From Bacteroides sp. GM023 (GTDB lineage: Bacteria > Bacteroidota > Bacteroidia > Bacteroidales > Bacteroidaceae), in contig NZ_JAAXGE010000001.1 in NCBI RefSeq assembly GCF_014750685.1, forward strand, positions 496,001 to 560,000: DNA of 64,000 bases. Reading direction: 5' to 3'. Under the pieces are notes generated by a model. That model saw only the letters and a list, made by a program, of their open reading frames with translations. It searched no databases and was not told the DNA's origin. Numbering within the stretch: position 1 is the stretch's first letter; each line of letters begins with the position of its first letter. The position numbers were made by a program, and so were the translations under genes. This document shows positions 16,594-25,281 of the stretch, piece by piece.

Positions 16594-19010
16594 TAGGGAA
16601 TTATTGGAATAGTGCCTATCGGAATCTGATGAAGCGGAAGAAGTTCAGTTTTATCAATATTTTTGGATTGGCAATCGGGATGGCATCGGCTTTGCTGATT
16701 CTGACTTATGTGACATTTGAATTCAGCTTTGATAAAATGCACACAAAATATACCCATATCTACCGTGTGCAAAGTACCTTCCATGAAGGGGAAGTGCTGA
16801 CTGACTATTGGGCGACAAGCTCTTTCGGCTATGGCTCTGCCATGAAAGAGAATCTTGCCGGAATTGAGGACTATACCCGGATAGGTTCTTTACTCCAACC
16901 GGAACAGATTGTGAAATATGGAGAACTGACTTTGCGCGAGAATCAAATTGCTTATGCCGACCCGGGCTTTTTCCGCCTTTTCGATTTCGAACTGTTGAAG
17001 GGGGATAAGAAGACCTGCCTCTCCATGCCGAGGCAAGTAGTAATCACCGAACGTATTGCCCGTAAATATTTCAAAGACGAAGATCCCATCGGGAAGATTT
17101 TTATCTTTACCGGAGCTTATGACAAAGTATCGTGTGAAGTGACCGGAGTAATGAAGGAAATGCCTTCCAATTCGCATATTCATTATAACTTTCTGATTTC
17201 ATATGCTTCTCTGCCTAAGTATATGCAGGAATATTGGTACAAACACGAAGCCTATACCTATGTCTTGCTTGATTCTCCGGAGAGAAAAGAGGAGATAGAA
17301 AAAGAATTTCCCGTGATGGCGGAGAAATATAAAACGGAAGAAGCGCTGAAAAATAAAACGTGGGGGGTATCTTTGATTCCTTTGGCTGATATACATCTTA
17401 CCCCGCAACTAGGATATGAAGCAGAAACGAAAGGCAACCGTTCGGCCATGATTGCACTGATTTTTGCCGCTATCGCTATTCTTGCCATTGCTTGGATTAA
17501 CTATATCAATCTGACTGTAGCCCGTTCGATGGAACGTGCCAAGGAAGTAGGAGTGCGCAGGGTAGTGGGAGCTTTCCGTAAGCAGTTGATTTATCAATTC
17601 TTGTTTGAAGCATTAGTAATGAATCTGATAGCCTTTATTTTGGCTGTGGGATTGATAGAACTGATTCTTCCGTATTTCAATCAACTGGTGGGACGTACGG
17701 TTACTTTCTCCGTTTGGTTGATGGATTATTGGTGGATTCTGCTGGTTCTTGTTTTTATTGCCGGTATCTTCCTCTCGGGTTATTATCCCGCATTGGCTTT
17801 GCTGAATCGTAAACCGATTACATTACTAAAAGGTAAGTTTCTGCATAGTAAATCCGGTGAGCGGACCCGCCAGGTATTAGTTGTCATTCAGTATACAGCA
17901 TCTATGATTCTGCTTTGTGGCACACTGATTGTTTTTGCACAACTGAATTTTATGCGTAATCAATCCTTGGGAGTAAAGACCGACCAGACATTAGTAGTTA
18001 AATTCCCGGGATACACGGAAGGACAGAATGTCAAGCTGGAAGCCATGAAGAAGGCGATTGCCCGCTTGCCTTTGGTGCATCAGGTTACTTTCTCCGGTGC
18101 TGTGCCGGGAGAGGAAGTGGCAACTTTCCTTTCCAATCGCCGTACGAATGACGCCTTGAAGCAGAACCGGCTGTATGAGATGCTAGCCTGTGATCCCGAT
18201 TATGTGGATGCTTACGGTTTGCAGATAGTAGCCGGAAGAGGTTTTTCAGAGGAGTATGGGGACGACGTGGATAAACTCGTGATTAATGAGACGGCCGTAC
18301 GCAATTTGGGATTTACTTCTAATGACGAAGCAATAGGTGAGTTGGTGACAGTGGAATGTACCGACGCTCCGATGCAGATTATCGGAGTGGTGAAAGATTA
18401 TCACCAACAGGCATTGAACAAGAATTATACTCCTATCATGTTAATTCATAAGGATAAGATTAATTGGTTGCCACAGCGCTATATTTCTATTGTAATGACT
18501 TCCGGGAATCCTCGTGAATTGGTTTCTCAAGTACAAGAGATTTGGAATCAGTATTTTGCAGACTCCAGCTTTGATTATTTCTTTCTCGACCAGTTCTTTA
18601 ACCATCAATATCGTCAGGACGAAGTATTCGGTGTGATGATCGGTTCATTTACCGGACTGGCAATCTTTATTTCTTGTCTCGGGCTTTGGGTATTGGTTAT
18701 GTTCTCCTGTTCTACCCGTACCAAAGAGATGGGAATACGCAAAGTATTGGGCGCTTCCCGTTGGAACCTCTTCTATCAACTGGTCAAAGGATTCTTCCAG
18801 CTGATTCTGATTGCGGTAGTGATTGCTCTTCCGGTAGCTTGGTTCAGCATGAATGCCTGGTTGAGTCATTATGCTTTCCGTACTGATTTGAAAGCCTGGT
18901 TCTTTATAGTACCTGTATTACTAATGCTGTTTATCTCATTCGTGACAGTCGCTTTCCAAACCATGAAGATAATCATGAGCAAACCGGCACGTTCATTACG
19001 TTATGAATAA
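16590..19010 (+). CDS. MacB/FtsX-type ABC permease
   Basis: An 806-residue fusion of two FtsX-type permease halves, the common form in Bacteroidota. Each half has a TM, a periplasmic MacB-core domain and three TMs. The first half opens with NLMKRKKFSFINIFGLAIGMASALLIL-type sequence and carries the coupling turn RAKEVGVRRVVGA; the second carries TRTKEMGIRKVLGAS. The end SLRYE is the usual terminus of the family. Its start overlaps the ATPase gene by 4 bp. With the adaptor and TolC-like channel it would move a substrate, possibly a peptide, lipid or antibiotic, out of the periplasm. Confidence 0.92.
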   Translation: MIGNYWNSAYRNLMKRKKFSFINIFGLAIGMASALLILTYVTFEFSFDKMHTKYTHIYRVQSTFHEGEVLTDYWATSSFGYGSAMKENLAGIEDYTRIGSLLQPEQIVKYGELTLRENQIAYADPGFFRLFDFELLKGDKKTCLSMPRQVVITERIARKYFKDEDPIGKIFIFTGAYDKVSCEVTGVMKEMPSNSHIHYNFLISYASLPKYMQEYWYKHEAYTYVLLDSPERKEEIEKEFPVMAEKYKTEEALKNKTWGVSLIPLADIHLTPQLGYEAETKGNRSAMIALIFAAIAILAIAWINYINLTVARSMERAKEVGVRRVVGAFRKQLIYQFLFEALVMNLIAFILAVGLIELILPYFNQLVGRTVTFSVWLMDYWWILLVLVFIAGIFLSGYYPALALLNRKPITLLKGKFLHSKSGERTRQVLVVIQYTASMILLCGTLIVFAQLNFMRNQSLGVKTDQTLVVKFPGYTEGQNVKLEAMKKAIARLPLVHQVTFSGAVPGEEVATFLSNRRTNDALKQNRLYEMLACDPDYVDAYGLQIVAGRGFSEEYGDDVDKLVINETAVRNLGFTSNDEAIGELVTVECTDAPMQIIGVVKDYHQQALNKNYTPIMLIHKDKINWLPQRYISIVMTSGNPRELVSQVQEIWNQYFADSSFDYFFLDQFFNHQYRQDEVFGVMIGSFTGLAIFISCLGLWVLVMFSCSTRTKEMGIRKVLGASRWNLFYQLVKGFFQLILIAVVIALPVAWFSMNAWLSHYAFRTDLKAWFFIVPVLLMLFISFVTVAFQTMKIIMSKPARSLRYE

Positions 19011-19022
19011 TATCTGAATCAC

Positions 19023-19052
19023 TCCATCGGGTATTCGTTAATATCCGATGGA
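19023..19052 (+). terminator. hairpin after the exporter operon
   Basis: Inverted repeat TCCATCGG / CCGATGGA with a 14-nt loop, 13 bp after the permease stop, followed by a short T-containing stretch. Probable terminator, though the U tract is weak. Confidence 0.55.
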
Positions 19053-19125
19053 TTTATGTTAAATGTTAACGAATTTGTTGATTCTATTAAACCATGTTAT
19101 AAGATAGGCTGCTTTGCCCCGAAAA

Positions 19126-19156
19126 TTTGGAGATATGCAGAAAGTCCGTATCTTTG
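19126..19156 (+). promoter_or_regulatory. Bacteroides housekeeping promoter (TTTG-N19-TATCTTTG)
   Basis: TTTG at 19126-19129 and TATCTTTG at 19149-19156 are separated by 19 bp, matching both halves of the Bacteroides primary-sigma promoter. No convincing gene follows; a hairpin with eight T residues follows about 45 bp later, so it probably drives a small RNA. Confidence 0.65.
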
Positions 19157-19162
19157 CAATGT

Positions 19163-19228
19163 GTTTTTCATAGTATTAGATTTAAGGTTAACAAAAGATT
19201 GGCTGTCTGTGATAGATAGCTTTTTTTT
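19163..19228 (+). ncRNA. candidate intergenic small RNA (about 65 nt)
   Basis: The expected transcript begins about 7 nt after the -7 element and ends in a rho-independent terminator: stem GCTGTCT/AGATAGC (19202-19208 and 19214-19220, one G-T pair), 5-nt loop and eight T residues (19221-19228). A consensus promoter, a short non-coding body and an intrinsic terminator all fit a small RNA. The ends are predicted, not mapped. It could instead be a leader with an attenuator for the downstream operon. I recall similar segments in other Bacteroides genomes but cannot verify this here. Confidence 0.5.
19202..19228 (+). terminator. rho-independent terminator of the candidate small RNA
   Basis: Seven-bp stem (19202-19208 with 19214-19220), 5-nt loop and eight consecutive T residues. 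Confidence 0.65.
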
Positions 19229-19250
19229 ATGCCCTTTTTTCTGCATGTAC

Positions 19251-19329
19251 ATAGCGTCGCTATCCTGTCGGGATAGTTACCCTATCCCATAAGCATACCG
19301 TCACTATAACAGGCGGATAGCGTCACTAT
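19251..19329. repeat. four 13-bp motifs at an exact 22-bp period
   Basis: Copies start at 19251, 19273, 19295 and 19317: ATAGCGTCGCTAT, ATAGTTACCCTAT, ATACCGTCACTAT and ATAGCGTCACTAT. The flanks ATA and CTAT are kept in all four, and the first is a perfect palindrome. The 9 bp between copies differ. A period of about two helical turns puts all copies on nearly one DNA face, as in an operator array. The array lies between the candidate small RNA and the sialic-acid operon. No recognised regulator is assigned to it. Confidence 0.6.
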
Positions 19330-19453
19330 ATTTTAAGCCTTTTCTTTATCAATAAAAACTTCCCGGTTTGTATCAAAAATATGTTTCTCAGCATAAATAT
19401 GTATTTTCCTATAATAATTCCCTTGCATTCTAAAAAAAATCTCTTAATATTGC

Positions 19454-19486
19454 ATTTGTATTATTTGTCTGACAAATAATACAAAT
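19454..19486. promoter_or_regulatory. 33-bp perfect palindrome, probable operator of the GntR regulator
   Basis: Two exact 16-bp arms (19454-19469 and 19471-19486) flank one central T; the core is TTTGTC-T-GACAAA. It sits 18 bp before the start of a FadR-type GntR gene that heads the sialic-acid operon. Regulators of this type commonly bind A/T-rich palindromes in their own promoter, so self-regulation of the operon is likely. Confidence 0.65.
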
Positions 19487-19504
19487 AACAAAAAATCTAG
19501 TAAT

Positions 19505-20257
19505 ATGAAGATAGAAATCAATCAAACGACATTAATTGATCAGGTAGAAGATAGCTTACTTACCTATTTTAAAAAGAATGACCTGAGACGTGGGGACTCT
19601 ATTCCTAATGAGAACAATTTGGCAGCAGAGTTAGGAGTTGCGAGGAGTGTTGTCAGAGAGGCGTTGAGCCGTTTGAAAATGATGGGACTGATTCATGCAC
19701 GTCCCCGCAAAGGAATGGTTTTGACGGAACCTTCTATTTTGGGTGGAATGAAAAGAGTGATAGATCCCCGTGTTTTGAGTGAAGAAACAATTTTAGATCT
19801 GTTGGATTTCAGAATCGCGCTTGAAATAGGAATATCAAGTGATATTTTTCGTAAAATAACCGCTAAAGACATTGAGGAACTGAGCGAGATAGTGAAAATG
19901 GGAATTGTTTTCGAGAATAACGAGTACGCATTAATCAGTGAATCGGCCTTTCATACGAAACTGTATAAAATCACCGGAAACAAAATAATATCCGAATTCC
20001 AGGAAATCATTCACCCCATACTTGTCTATGTGAAAGAAAAATTCAAAGACTACTTGAAACCTATAAATATAGAAATGAGCAAAAGTGGCAGGATAGCTAC
20101 TCATGCCGATTTGCTCGATTTTATAAAGAAGGGAGATGAGAAGGGATACCGGGATGCCATCGAAAGACATTTCGAAGTTTATAAGATTTTCAAGGTAAAC
20201 CGGAGCCAGGAATTGATGGCGGAGAAAGAAGAGGGTGAAAAGGTAGAAAGGTTATGA
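19505..20257 (+). CDS. GntR/FadR-family transcriptional regulator of the sialic-acid operon
   Basis: A 250-residue regulator with an N-terminal winged helix (RRGDSIPNENNLAAELGVARSVVREALSRL, about residues 28-58) and a C-terminal all-helical FCD domain (about 90-235) in which Asp and His residues such as those in ESAFHTKLY, and the later ATHADLLDFI and ERHFEVY, form a metal/ligand pocket. FCD regulators (NanR, FadR, UxuR) are released by an acidic ligand; here sialic acid or a breakdown product is likely. It is the first gene of the operon, overlapping the mutarotase gene by 4 bp, with a 33-bp palindrome just upstream. Confidence 0.88.
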   Translation: MKIEINQTTLIDQVEDSLLTYFKKNDLRRGDSIPNENNLAAELGVARSVVREALSRLKMMGLIHARPRKGMVLTEPSILGGMKRVIDPRVLSEETILDLLDFRIALEIGISSDIFRKITAKDIEELSEIVKMGIVFENNEYALISESAFHTKLYKITGNKIISEFQEIIHPILVYVKEKFKDYLKPINIEMSKSGRIATHADLLDFIKKGDEKGYRDAIERHFEVYKIFKVNRSQELMAEKEEGEKVERL

Positions 20258-21321
20258 AAAGGTTGCATCTGATAATTTTATGTTTATCCTTAATTTTATT
20301 GTCTATGAATACAGCTTGTTTTAGAAAAGGAGAAAAGAGGATAGAGGTACAATGGGAAAATTCATTGTTACTTCCGGGGTGCATTGGTATGTCAGAAAAC
20401 GTCGGATTAGCAGGTGCATATTCCGGGATAGTGGAAGGAAAGTTGCTTGTGCTGGGTGGAGCAAATTTTCCGGATAAGTATCCTTGGGAAGGTGGCACTA
20501 AAACTTGGTGGTCTACTTTATATAGCTATGATTTGCATACGGGGAAATGGACTGTTTATGATAATTTCCTCAATCGTCCGTTGGCTTATGGAGTTTCAAT
20601 AAGTCTGAAGGAAGGGCTACTATGCATTGGGGGATGCGACCGTATGCAGTGCAGCGATAAAGTTTTTCTAATAAAAGAAGAAGGAGATTCATTTGCGATA
20701 GATTCTGTTAGTTATCCATCTTTGCCGATTCCGTTGGCAAATGCAACGGGGGCAATTGGTGATAGCTGTATTTATATTGCTGGGGGGCAAGAAACTATGG
20801 TAAATGAACAATCGACTCGTCATTTCTACATGCTTGATTTATTGCATAAAGAAAAAGGATGGCAAGAAATACCGGATTGGGAAGGACCGTCTCTTTCATA
20901 CGCAGTAAGCGTAGTTCAAAGGGGACGATTTTATCTATTTAGCGGGAGAAGTTATGCTCCGAACGAGGAGACGGTGGAGTATACGGAGGGGTACGTATTT
21001 GAACCGAATGCTGGAAAGTGGAGTCAAATATCCGGTTCTTTCCCGGTGATGGCAGGAACGGCTATTCCATATGGAGAGGATAAGATTCTATTATTGGGAG
21101 GAGTAGAGGAAATTCTGCCTACAACTCCCGAACATCCGGGATTCAGTCGCAAGTTGCGGATTATCAATACGAAGACAAACTCTTTGGAAGATTCGCTTGA
21201 CTGTCCTTATCCTATTCCGGTTACTACGAATGTTGTCACTACCGGGAATCAGGTATTCATCGTAAGTGGTGAGATACGTCCCGGCATACGGACACCATTA
21301 ATTTTGAAAGGAACTTTCTGA
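20254..21321 (+). CDS. nanM: NanM-like kelch-repeat N-acetylneuraminate mutarotase, lipoprotein
   Basis: A 355-residue protein with a lipoprotein-type signal (LSMNTAC, Cys at about residue 22) followed by kelch-type beta-propeller blades; glycine pairs with downstream Tyr/Trp are clear in LLVLGGANFPDKYPWEGGTKTWW, LCIGGCDRMQCSDKV, IYIAGGQETMV and ILLLGGVEEILP. This is the permuted mutarotase form seen in Bacteroides nan clusters, which speeds conversion of released alpha-Neu5Ac to the beta anomer. It overlaps the regulator gene by 4 bp and precedes the lyase. The lipid anchor suggests a periplasmic or outer-membrane location. Confidence 0.82.
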   Translation: MKRLHLIILCLSLILLSMNTACFRKGEKRIEVQWENSLLLPGCIGMSENVGLAGAYSGIVEGKLLVLGGANFPDKYPWEGGTKTWWSTLYSYDLHTGKWTVYDNFLNRPLAYGVSISLKEGLLCIGGCDRMQCSDKVFLIKEEGDSFAIDSVSYPSLPIPLANATGAIGDSCIYIAGGQETMVNEQSTRHFYMLDLLHKEKGWQEIPDWEGPSLSYAVSVVQRGRFYLFSGRSYAPNEETVEYTEGYVFEPNAGKWSQISGSFPVMAGTAIPYGEDKILLLGGVEEILPTTPEHPGFSRKLRIINTKTNSLEDSLDCPYPIPVTTNVVTTGNQVFIVSGEIRPGIRTPLILKGTF

Positions 21322-21355
21322 AAGTGAAATAAAAAACAATCTAATTAAATGCACT

Positions 21356-22267
21356 ATGAACAATTATGAAAGACTGGAAGGTATGGTTGCGGCCACCTTC
21401 ACCCCAATGGATGAAAATGGGGACGTGAATTTATCTGTTATTGATAAGTATGCTGATTGGATAGCATCAACTCCTATCAAAGGGGTATTTGTATGCGGTA
21501 CGACCGGTGAATTTTCTTCATTGACGATTGACGAGCGTAAATCAATTCTTGAGAAATGGATTATTGCTGCTGGCAAGCGGTTTAAGGTTATCGCTCATGT
21601 AGGCTCGAATTGTCAACGGAATGCCATGGAACTGGCACGTCATGCCGCACAGATAGGAGCTGATGCTATCGCTTCAATTGCTCCGTCTTTTTTCAAACCG
21701 GGAACAGTAGATGAATTGGTTGATTTTTTTGCGCCGATTTGCCAGTCTGCTGCTGAATTACCTTTCTATTATTATAATATGCCATCGATCACAGGGGTTA
21801 ATTTGCCGGTGGATAGATTCTTGGTAGAAGGGAAGAAGAAGATGCCTAATTTAGTTGGGACAAAGTTTACTCATAATAACTTGATGGAGATGGGGGCTTG
21901 CATAGAACTGGAACAACATAGGTTTGAAGTATTGCACGGCTATGACGAGATTCTTATTTCCGGTTTGGCTATGGGAGCTGTGGCAGGAGTTGGGAGTACC
22001 TATAATTATATTCCTAATGTCTATCAGTCAATTTTCGAAACAATGAAGGTGAACGATTTGGAAACGGCGCGCAGCTACCAGATGAAGTCTATACGCACGG
22101 TAGAAGTTATCATAAAATATGGTGGCGGAGTACGTGGCGGTAAAGCTATCATGAAACTGATAGGTATTGATTGCGGAAGTTGCCGGTTACCGATTAAACC
22201 TTTTTCAGTCGATGAATATGAAAAACTAAAAGGTGACTTGGAAGCAATAAACTTCTTTGGATTCTAG
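21356..22267 (+). CDS. nanA: N-acetylneuraminate lyase
   Basis: A 303-residue TIM-barrel protein of the DHDPS/NAL family. Visible signature residues are the carboxylate-binding GTTGE (48-52), the catalytic Tyr in FYYYNMPSITG (about 140) and the Schiff-base lysine in LVGTKFTHNN (K170). NAL cleaves Neu5Ac to pyruvate and N-acetylmannosamine in the cytoplasm. Its place in the middle of a sialidase/transporter operon supports lyase over dihydrodipicolinate synthase. It starts 34 bp after the mutarotase gene and is followed by a 117-bp gap with a long hairpin. Confidence 0.9.
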   Translation: MNNYERLEGMVAATFTPMDENGDVNLSVIDKYADWIASTPIKGVFVCGTTGEFSSLTIDERKSILEKWIIAAGKRFKVIAHVGSNCQRNAMELARHAAQIGADAIASIAPSFFKPGTVDELVDFFAPICQSAAELPFYYYNMPSITGVNLPVDRFLVEGKKKMPNLVGTKFTHNNLMEMGACIELEQHRFEVLHGYDEILISGLAMGAVAGVGSTYNYIPNVYQSIFETMKVNDLETARSYQMKSIRTVEVIIKYGGGVRGGKAIMKLIGIDCGSCRLPIKPFSVDEYEKLKGDLEAINFFGF

Positions 22268-22279
22268 CGATAAGAAAGA

Positions 22280-22338
22280 GGAGACGGACAGTAAAAGTGT
22301 ATTGCTGGGGTTAGCTACTTTACTTTCTGTCAATCTCC
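22280..22338 (+). promoter_or_regulatory. intercistronic long hairpin between lyase and sialidase genes
   Basis: GGAGA-cg-GACAG (22280-22291) pairs with CTGTC-aa-TCTCC (22327-22338), forming an imperfect long stem in the only sizeable gap of the operon. There is no T run, so it could be a processing or stability element or a weak attenuator that sets the ratio of cytoplasmic to exported gene products. Confidence 0.4.
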
Positions 22339-22384
22339 CCCAATCTAGTTAAATGCGTTCAAAATTACCTAAAATAAAGATACT

Positions 22385-24025
22385 ATGAAAGTAAGTAAGA
22401 AAATATTTATCATATTTTCGATGATTTTGTTATCGGTGATTCCTGTTGCATCTTTAGGTAAAGATATAAAATGGGTACTGGAAAGACCTGTTATTCCTGT
22501 ATTGGTAAAAAAACAAGTGAATCCGGTAGTTAAGGTTACATTAATCAGAACAGATAAGCAGCCATATACAATTCGTTTGATAGATGTAAGTCTATTGGGA
22601 AGTACGGATGTATCAGACGTCGTTTCTGTAGCAATATACGGTGCTTGTAAAAATGGGATGATAGATACTACTCATATACTTTGTAATCCGGTTTTTACAC
22701 CACATAGAATATCATTTACTGATAAAGTGAAAGTTGACCAGGATTCTTTATCTTTTTGGATAGCAGTCACTTTGAAAGATACAGTTCCGCTTGATCATCG
22801 TATTCAAGTAAATTGTAACCGGATACAAACGACAAGAGGTAGTTTGACTGCTTCCAATAAAGAAGGTAAACCTTTGCGAGTAGGAGTGGCAGTCCGGCAG
22901 AAAGGACAAGATGGATGTATCTCGTCTCGTATTCCAGGGTTAGCTACCACTAACAAAGGAACTTTGCTAGCCATTTTCGATGCGCGGTATGATTCTTCTC
23001 GTGATTTACAAGGAAATATAGATATAGCTTTACACCGAAGTATGGATAAAGGGGTAACTTGGCAGCCGCTTCAACACATTTTGGATATGGGAGAGTGGGG
23101 AGGGCTACCGCAGAAGTACAATGGAGTAAGTGATGCCTGTATCCTTGTCGATAGAAAAACTGGTGATATTTATGTAGCCGGGTTATGGATGCATGGGTTG
23201 CTGGATAAAGACGGTAAGTGGATAGAAGGATTAAATGAAAACAGTACGGCATGGATGCATCAATGGAAAGGAAAGGGAGCCCAGCCAGGAACGGGAGTAA
23301 GAGAAACTTGCCAGTTTATGATAGTAAAAAGTATGGATGACGGACTAACCTGGAGTTTTCCCGATAACATAACTGCTAAAACAAAGCGTCCTGAATGGTG
23401 GTTGTTTGCACCAGCTCCTGGACGAGGTATCACATTGGTGGATGGTACATTGGTTTTTCCTACGCAAGGACGTGATGAAAAAGGAATTCCTTTCTCTAAT
23501 ATTACATTTAGCAAAGATCATGGAAAGACGTGGGTGACAAGTAACCCTGCATATCATGATGTAACAGAATGTAGTGTAGTACAGTTGTGTGACGGTTCTA
23601 TGATGTTGAATATGCGTGATAATCGGAATCGGGGAAATGAAGAAACAAATGGCCGGAGAATCTGTATAACAACGAATCTTGGGAAAAGTTGGACAGAACA
23701 TCCCACTTCTCGAAAGGCGTTAGTGGAACCGACCTGTATGGCAAGCTTGCACCGACACGAATATATGGAAGAAGGAAAAAAGAAAAGCATGCTTCTATTT
23801 GTAAATCCGAATAATTATAAAACAAGAGATAAACTGACTCTGAAAGTTAGTTTCGATGATGGAATGACCTGGCCTGAAGAACACTGGATTCTTTTAGACC
23901 AGTATCGTAGTGCCGGTTATTCATGTATTACCTCTATAGACGAAGATTCAATAGGCATTTTATATGAGAGCAGTCAAGCAGATTTAGCTTTTATCAAAAT
24001 CAAATTAACAGAGATTTTAAAGTAA
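22385..24025 (+). CDS. nanH: secreted exo-alpha-sialidase (GH33)
   Basis: A 546-residue protein with an N-terminal signal peptide (about 1-25), an N-terminal beta domain (about 30-165) as in Bacteroides NanH, and a six-bladed sialidase propeller. The first arginine of the active-site triad lies in ISSRIPGLATT, and five Asp-box repeats are visible (SMDKGVTW about 219, SMDDGLTW about 316, SKDHGKTW about 376, TNLGKSW about 430, SFDDGMTW about 489). It releases terminal sialic acid from glycans, probably in the periplasm. It is followed 6 bp later by the MFS transporter gene. Confidence 0.9.
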   Translation: MKVSKKIFIIFSMILLSVIPVASLGKDIKWVLERPVIPVLVKKQVNPVVKVTLIRTDKQPYTIRLIDVSLLGSTDVSDVVSVAIYGACKNGMIDTTHILCNPVFTPHRISFTDKVKVDQDSLSFWIAVTLKDTVPLDHRIQVNCNRIQTTRGSLTASNKEGKPLRVGVAVRQKGQDGCISSRIPGLATTNKGTLLAIFDARYDSSRDLQGNIDIALHRSMDKGVTWQPLQHILDMGEWGGLPQKYNGVSDACILVDRKTGDIYVAGLWMHGLLDKDGKWIEGLNENSTAWMHQWKGKGAQPGTGVRETCQFMIVKSMDDGLTWSFPDNITAKTKRPEWWLFAPAPGRGITLVDGTLVFPTQGRDEKGIPFSNITFSKDHGKTWVTSNPAYHDVTECSVVQLCDGSMMLNMRDNRNRGNEETNGRRICITTNLGKSWTEHPTSRKALVEPTCMASLHRHEYMEEGKKKSMLLFVNPNNYKTRDKLTLKVSFDDGMTWPEEHWILLDQYRSAGYSCITSIDEDSIGILYESSQADLAFIKIKLTEILK

Positions 24026-24031
24026 ATAAGT

Positions 24032-25264
24032 ATGAATAATAAAACTTCAAATATATATCCTTGGGTAGTTGTCGGATTGCTTTGGGTGGTTGCTTTGCTC
24101 AACTATATGGATAGGCAAATGCTTTCCACAATGCGTATCCCAATGATGGAAGATGTTCGTGAATTGGAGTCTGCTGCTAATTTTGGTCGCTTGATGGCTG
24201 TCTTCCTGTGGGTATATGGCCTGATGAGTCCTTTATCGGGCATAATAGGTGACCGCATGAGTCGTAAATGGTTGATTGTAGGAAGTTTGTGCGTATGGTC
24301 GGGAGTTACTTTTCTGATGGGATATGCTACCACTTTTAATCAACTTTATTGGCTGCGAGGTATTATGGGAATTAGTGAAGCTTTATATTTACCTGCTGCA
24401 TTATCACTGATTACTGATTTCCACAGAGATAAAACTCGTTCGTTAGCAGTGGGAATACATATGACCGGATTGTATGTGGGCCAGGCTATCGGTGGATTCG
24501 GAGCTACTTTCGCAGCGATTTATTCTTGGCACACAACATTCCATTGGTTTGGCATTATAGGCATAGGCTATGGCATTATCCTGGCATTTTTTTTACGAGA
24601 CAAAGAGCGAGGAGTAGTTGTTGAGAATCAGAAGAATAAGAAAATACCTGTATTGAAAAGTTTGGGAATGTTATTTTCCAATGTTTTCTTTTGGATTATT
24701 CTGTTTTATTTCTGCGTGCCGGGTACTCCAGGATGGGCGGCCAAGAATTGGTTACCGACACTTTTCTCCGAAAGTCTCTCAATCGATATTTCGGTAGCAG
24801 GTCCTATGTCAACTATTTCTATTGCTCTGTCTTCACTGATTGGCGTATTGGCAGGTGGTTATATCTCCGATCGTTGGGTACTCAAAAATGTTCGTGGAAG
24901 GGTCTATACCGGTGCTTTAGGCTTAGGACTTATCATACCTTCTCTGCTGTTTATCGGTTATGGCCATTCTATTTTTGCATTGGTGACGGGTGCAGTCTTG
25001 TTTGGAATAGGTTTTGGAATGTTTGATGCGAATAATATGCCAATCCTTTGCCAGTTTGTATCTGCACGTTACAGAGCGACAGCCTATGGTATTATGAATA
25101 TGTGTGGTGTATTTGCCGGAGCTGCCATAACAAGTCTGTTAGGTGAATCTATGGATGCCGGATATCTGGGACGTGATTTTGCGTTACTTGCTATATTGGT
25201 ACTGGCTATGCTAATTATTTTGGTCGCTTGTTTGCGCCCTAAAACAATTGATATGAAAGATTAA
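24032..25264 (+). CDS. nanT: MFS transporter, probable sialic-acid importer
   Basis: A 410-residue, 12-TM major facilitator with the family loop motif IGDRMSRKWLIVG between TM2 and TM3 and its repeat SDRWVLKNVRGR in the second half; NYMDRQMLSTM lies at the end of TM1. It would move free sialic acid across the inner membrane with protons, between the periplasmic sialidase/mutarotase and the cytoplasmic lyase. Assignment to sialic acid rests on operon context. It is 6 bp after the sialidase gene and 17 bp before the SusC-like gene. Confidence 0.85.
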   Translation: MNNKTSNIYPWVVVGLLWVVALLNYMDRQMLSTMRIPMMEDVRELESAANFGRLMAVFLWVYGLMSPLSGIIGDRMSRKWLIVGSLCVWSGVTFLMGYATTFNQLYWLRGIMGISEALYLPAALSLITDFHRDKTRSLAVGIHMTGLYVGQAIGGFGATFAAIYSWHTTFHWFGIIGIGYGIILAFFLRDKERGVVVENQKNKKIPVLKSLGMLFSNVFFWIILFYFCVPGTPGWAAKNWLPTLFSESLSIDISVAGPMSTISIALSSLIGVLAGGYISDRWVLKNVRGRVYTGALGLGLIIPSLLFIGYGHSIFALVTGAVLFGIGFGMFDANNMPILCQFVSARYRATAYGIMNMCGVFAGAAITSLLGESMDAGYLGRDFALLAILVLAMLIILVACLRPKTIDMKD

Positions 25265-25281
25265 TCTTTAATTTTTTAGTT

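Noticed and set aside
19056..19292. 78-codon plus-strand frame across the candidate small RNA
   Set aside because: It spans a consensus promoter, a rho-independent terminator and the repeat array, has low-complexity composition and no recognisable domain.
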